A stretch of DNA of 5,044 nt from Acidobacteriota bacterium (lineage in GTDB: Bacteria; Acidobacteriota; Thermoanaerobaculia; Multivoradales; JAHEKO01). The position numbers and the translations under genes were made by a program. Below the pieces are notes generated by a model, which searched no databases, was not told where the DNA came from, and saw nothing but the letters and a program-made list of their open reading frames with translations. Shown piece by piece: positions 4,564 through 5,044 of this stretch. Numbering within the stretch: position 1 is the stretch's first letter; each line of letters begins with the position of its first letter. Location: positions 1-5,044 of the forward strand of contig JAUWSP010000252.1 of NCBI GenBank assembly GCA_030610025.1, given 5' to 3'.

Positions 4564-5044
4564 GTGACACTCCTCAGCACACTCGAGACCTTCCTGACGC
4601 GGGAGCCTTGCGTTCAGCCAGGCGACGGGCTCGTGATCGCGTTCTCCGGAGGCCCGGACTCCACGGCCCTGCTTTGGGCGATGACCCAGGTCGCGCCACG
4701 GTTGGATCTGAAACTGACTGCCGCGCATTTGGACCACGGCCTCGACGAAGACTCGACTCGAAGGGCGCAGTCCGCCTCTCAACTCTGCGACTCAATGGGC
4801 GTTCCGCTCTGGATCGAGCGTCGCGAAGTCGCACCCCAGAAGGTTCCCGGAGAGAGCTTGGAAGCCGCCGCCAGAAGGGTCCGCTACGGATTTCTCGAGG
4901 AAGCTCGCAATCGTTTCGATGCCGCCTTCATCATGACCGCACACCACGCGGACGACCAGATAGAGACGGTCCTCTTGCGCCTTGGCTTTGGCACCGGCCT
5001 GGCCGGACTCGCAGGCATGGCCGCTCGGCGGGATCGCATCCTGC
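4564..5044 (+). CDS. tilS: tRNA(Ile)-lysidine synthetase TilS, 3'-truncated by window edge
   Basis: The first 160 residues are visible and run off the right edge. TilS uses ATP to attach lysine to C34 of tRNA-Ile(CAU), changing its codon from AUG to AUA and its identity from Met to Ile. The N-type ATP-pyrophosphatase domain is clear: PP-loop FSGGPDSTALL (residues 27-37), HLDHGL (55-60), GESLEAAARRVRY (96-108), TAHHADDQIETVLLR (125-139) and GTGLAGLAGM. The start is the GTG at 4564: an in-frame stop lies upstream inside the tRNA gene, no other usual start lies between, and the next GTG (4633) would abut the PP-loop. No clear Shine-Dalgarno precedes it. The gene begins 13 bases after the CCA of tRNA(CAU) and has no visible promoter of its own, so it is probably co-transcribed with that tRNA. 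Confidence 0.95.
   Translation, partial: MTLLSTLETFLTREPCVQPGDGLVIAFSGGPDSTALLWAMTQVAPRLDLKLTAAHLDHGLDEDSTRRAQSASQLCDSMGVPLWIERREVAPQKVPGESLEAAARRVRYGFLEEARNRFDAAFIMTAHHADDQIETVLLRLGFGTGLAGLAGMAARRDRIL

Noticed and set aside
4516..4834. Minus-strand frames of 86-88 codons over the start of tilS
   Set aside because: They are antisense to the clear TilS PP-loop domain and overlap the tRNA.

Overview
The window is a GC-rich (roughly 60% by eye) bacterial chromosomal segment made mostly of housekeeping genes. It holds the 3' end of an S41 carboxyl-terminal processing protease, a class II-type histone deacetylase/AcuC-like deacetylase, an ECF-type sigma factor, a tRNA-Val/tRNA-Asp/rpmG operon, an ArsR-family (SdpR-like) repressor, a CAU-anticodon tRNA and the 5' part of tilS. 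Encoded CCA ends on all three tRNAs, a Cys-free L33 of the E. coli type and sigma70-like promoter hexamers point to a Gram-negative, moderately high-GC organism. Acidobacteriota or a proteobacterial-like lineage is my guess; the window does not settle the phylum.

Layout. At 1-801 (+) is the S41 protease, cut off at the left edge. It converges on a deacetylase gene at 825-1772 (-) across a 23-base gap that holds a small hairpin. Upstream of the deacetylase on the same strand is the sigma factor (1843-2484, -), 70 bases away. From 2485 to 2928 there is no gene, but a 166-bp element with 29-bp terminal inverted repeats (2767-2932) fills its right part. That element ends exactly on the stop codon of rpmG (2929-3084, -). 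Next on the minus strand come tRNA-Asp(GUC) and tRNA-Val(UAC), driven by a clear sigma70-like promoter at 3384-3412. The stretch 3413-3884 is non-coding with two inverted repeats. It is followed by the ArsR-family gene (3885-4316, +), a 12-bp perfect terminator-like hairpin, a promoter with a perfect TATAAT, a structured leader, tRNA(CAU) at 4474-4550, and tilS starting 13 bases later and running off the right edge.

How things fit together. The most notable arrangement is the last one. A tRNA with a CAU anticodon is directly upstream of, and apparently co-transcribed with, the gene for TilS, the enzyme that converts C34 of tRNA-Ile(CAU) to lysidine. The tRNA has an anticodon arm almost identical to E. 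coli tRNA-Ile2, but an acceptor stem more like elongator tRNA-Met, so it is either the enzyme's substrate or the look-alike it must reject. The second notable feature is the MITE-like element whose terminal repeat supplies or preserves the rpmG stop codon. The other genes look ordinary, and I see no phage, CRISPR or defence system.
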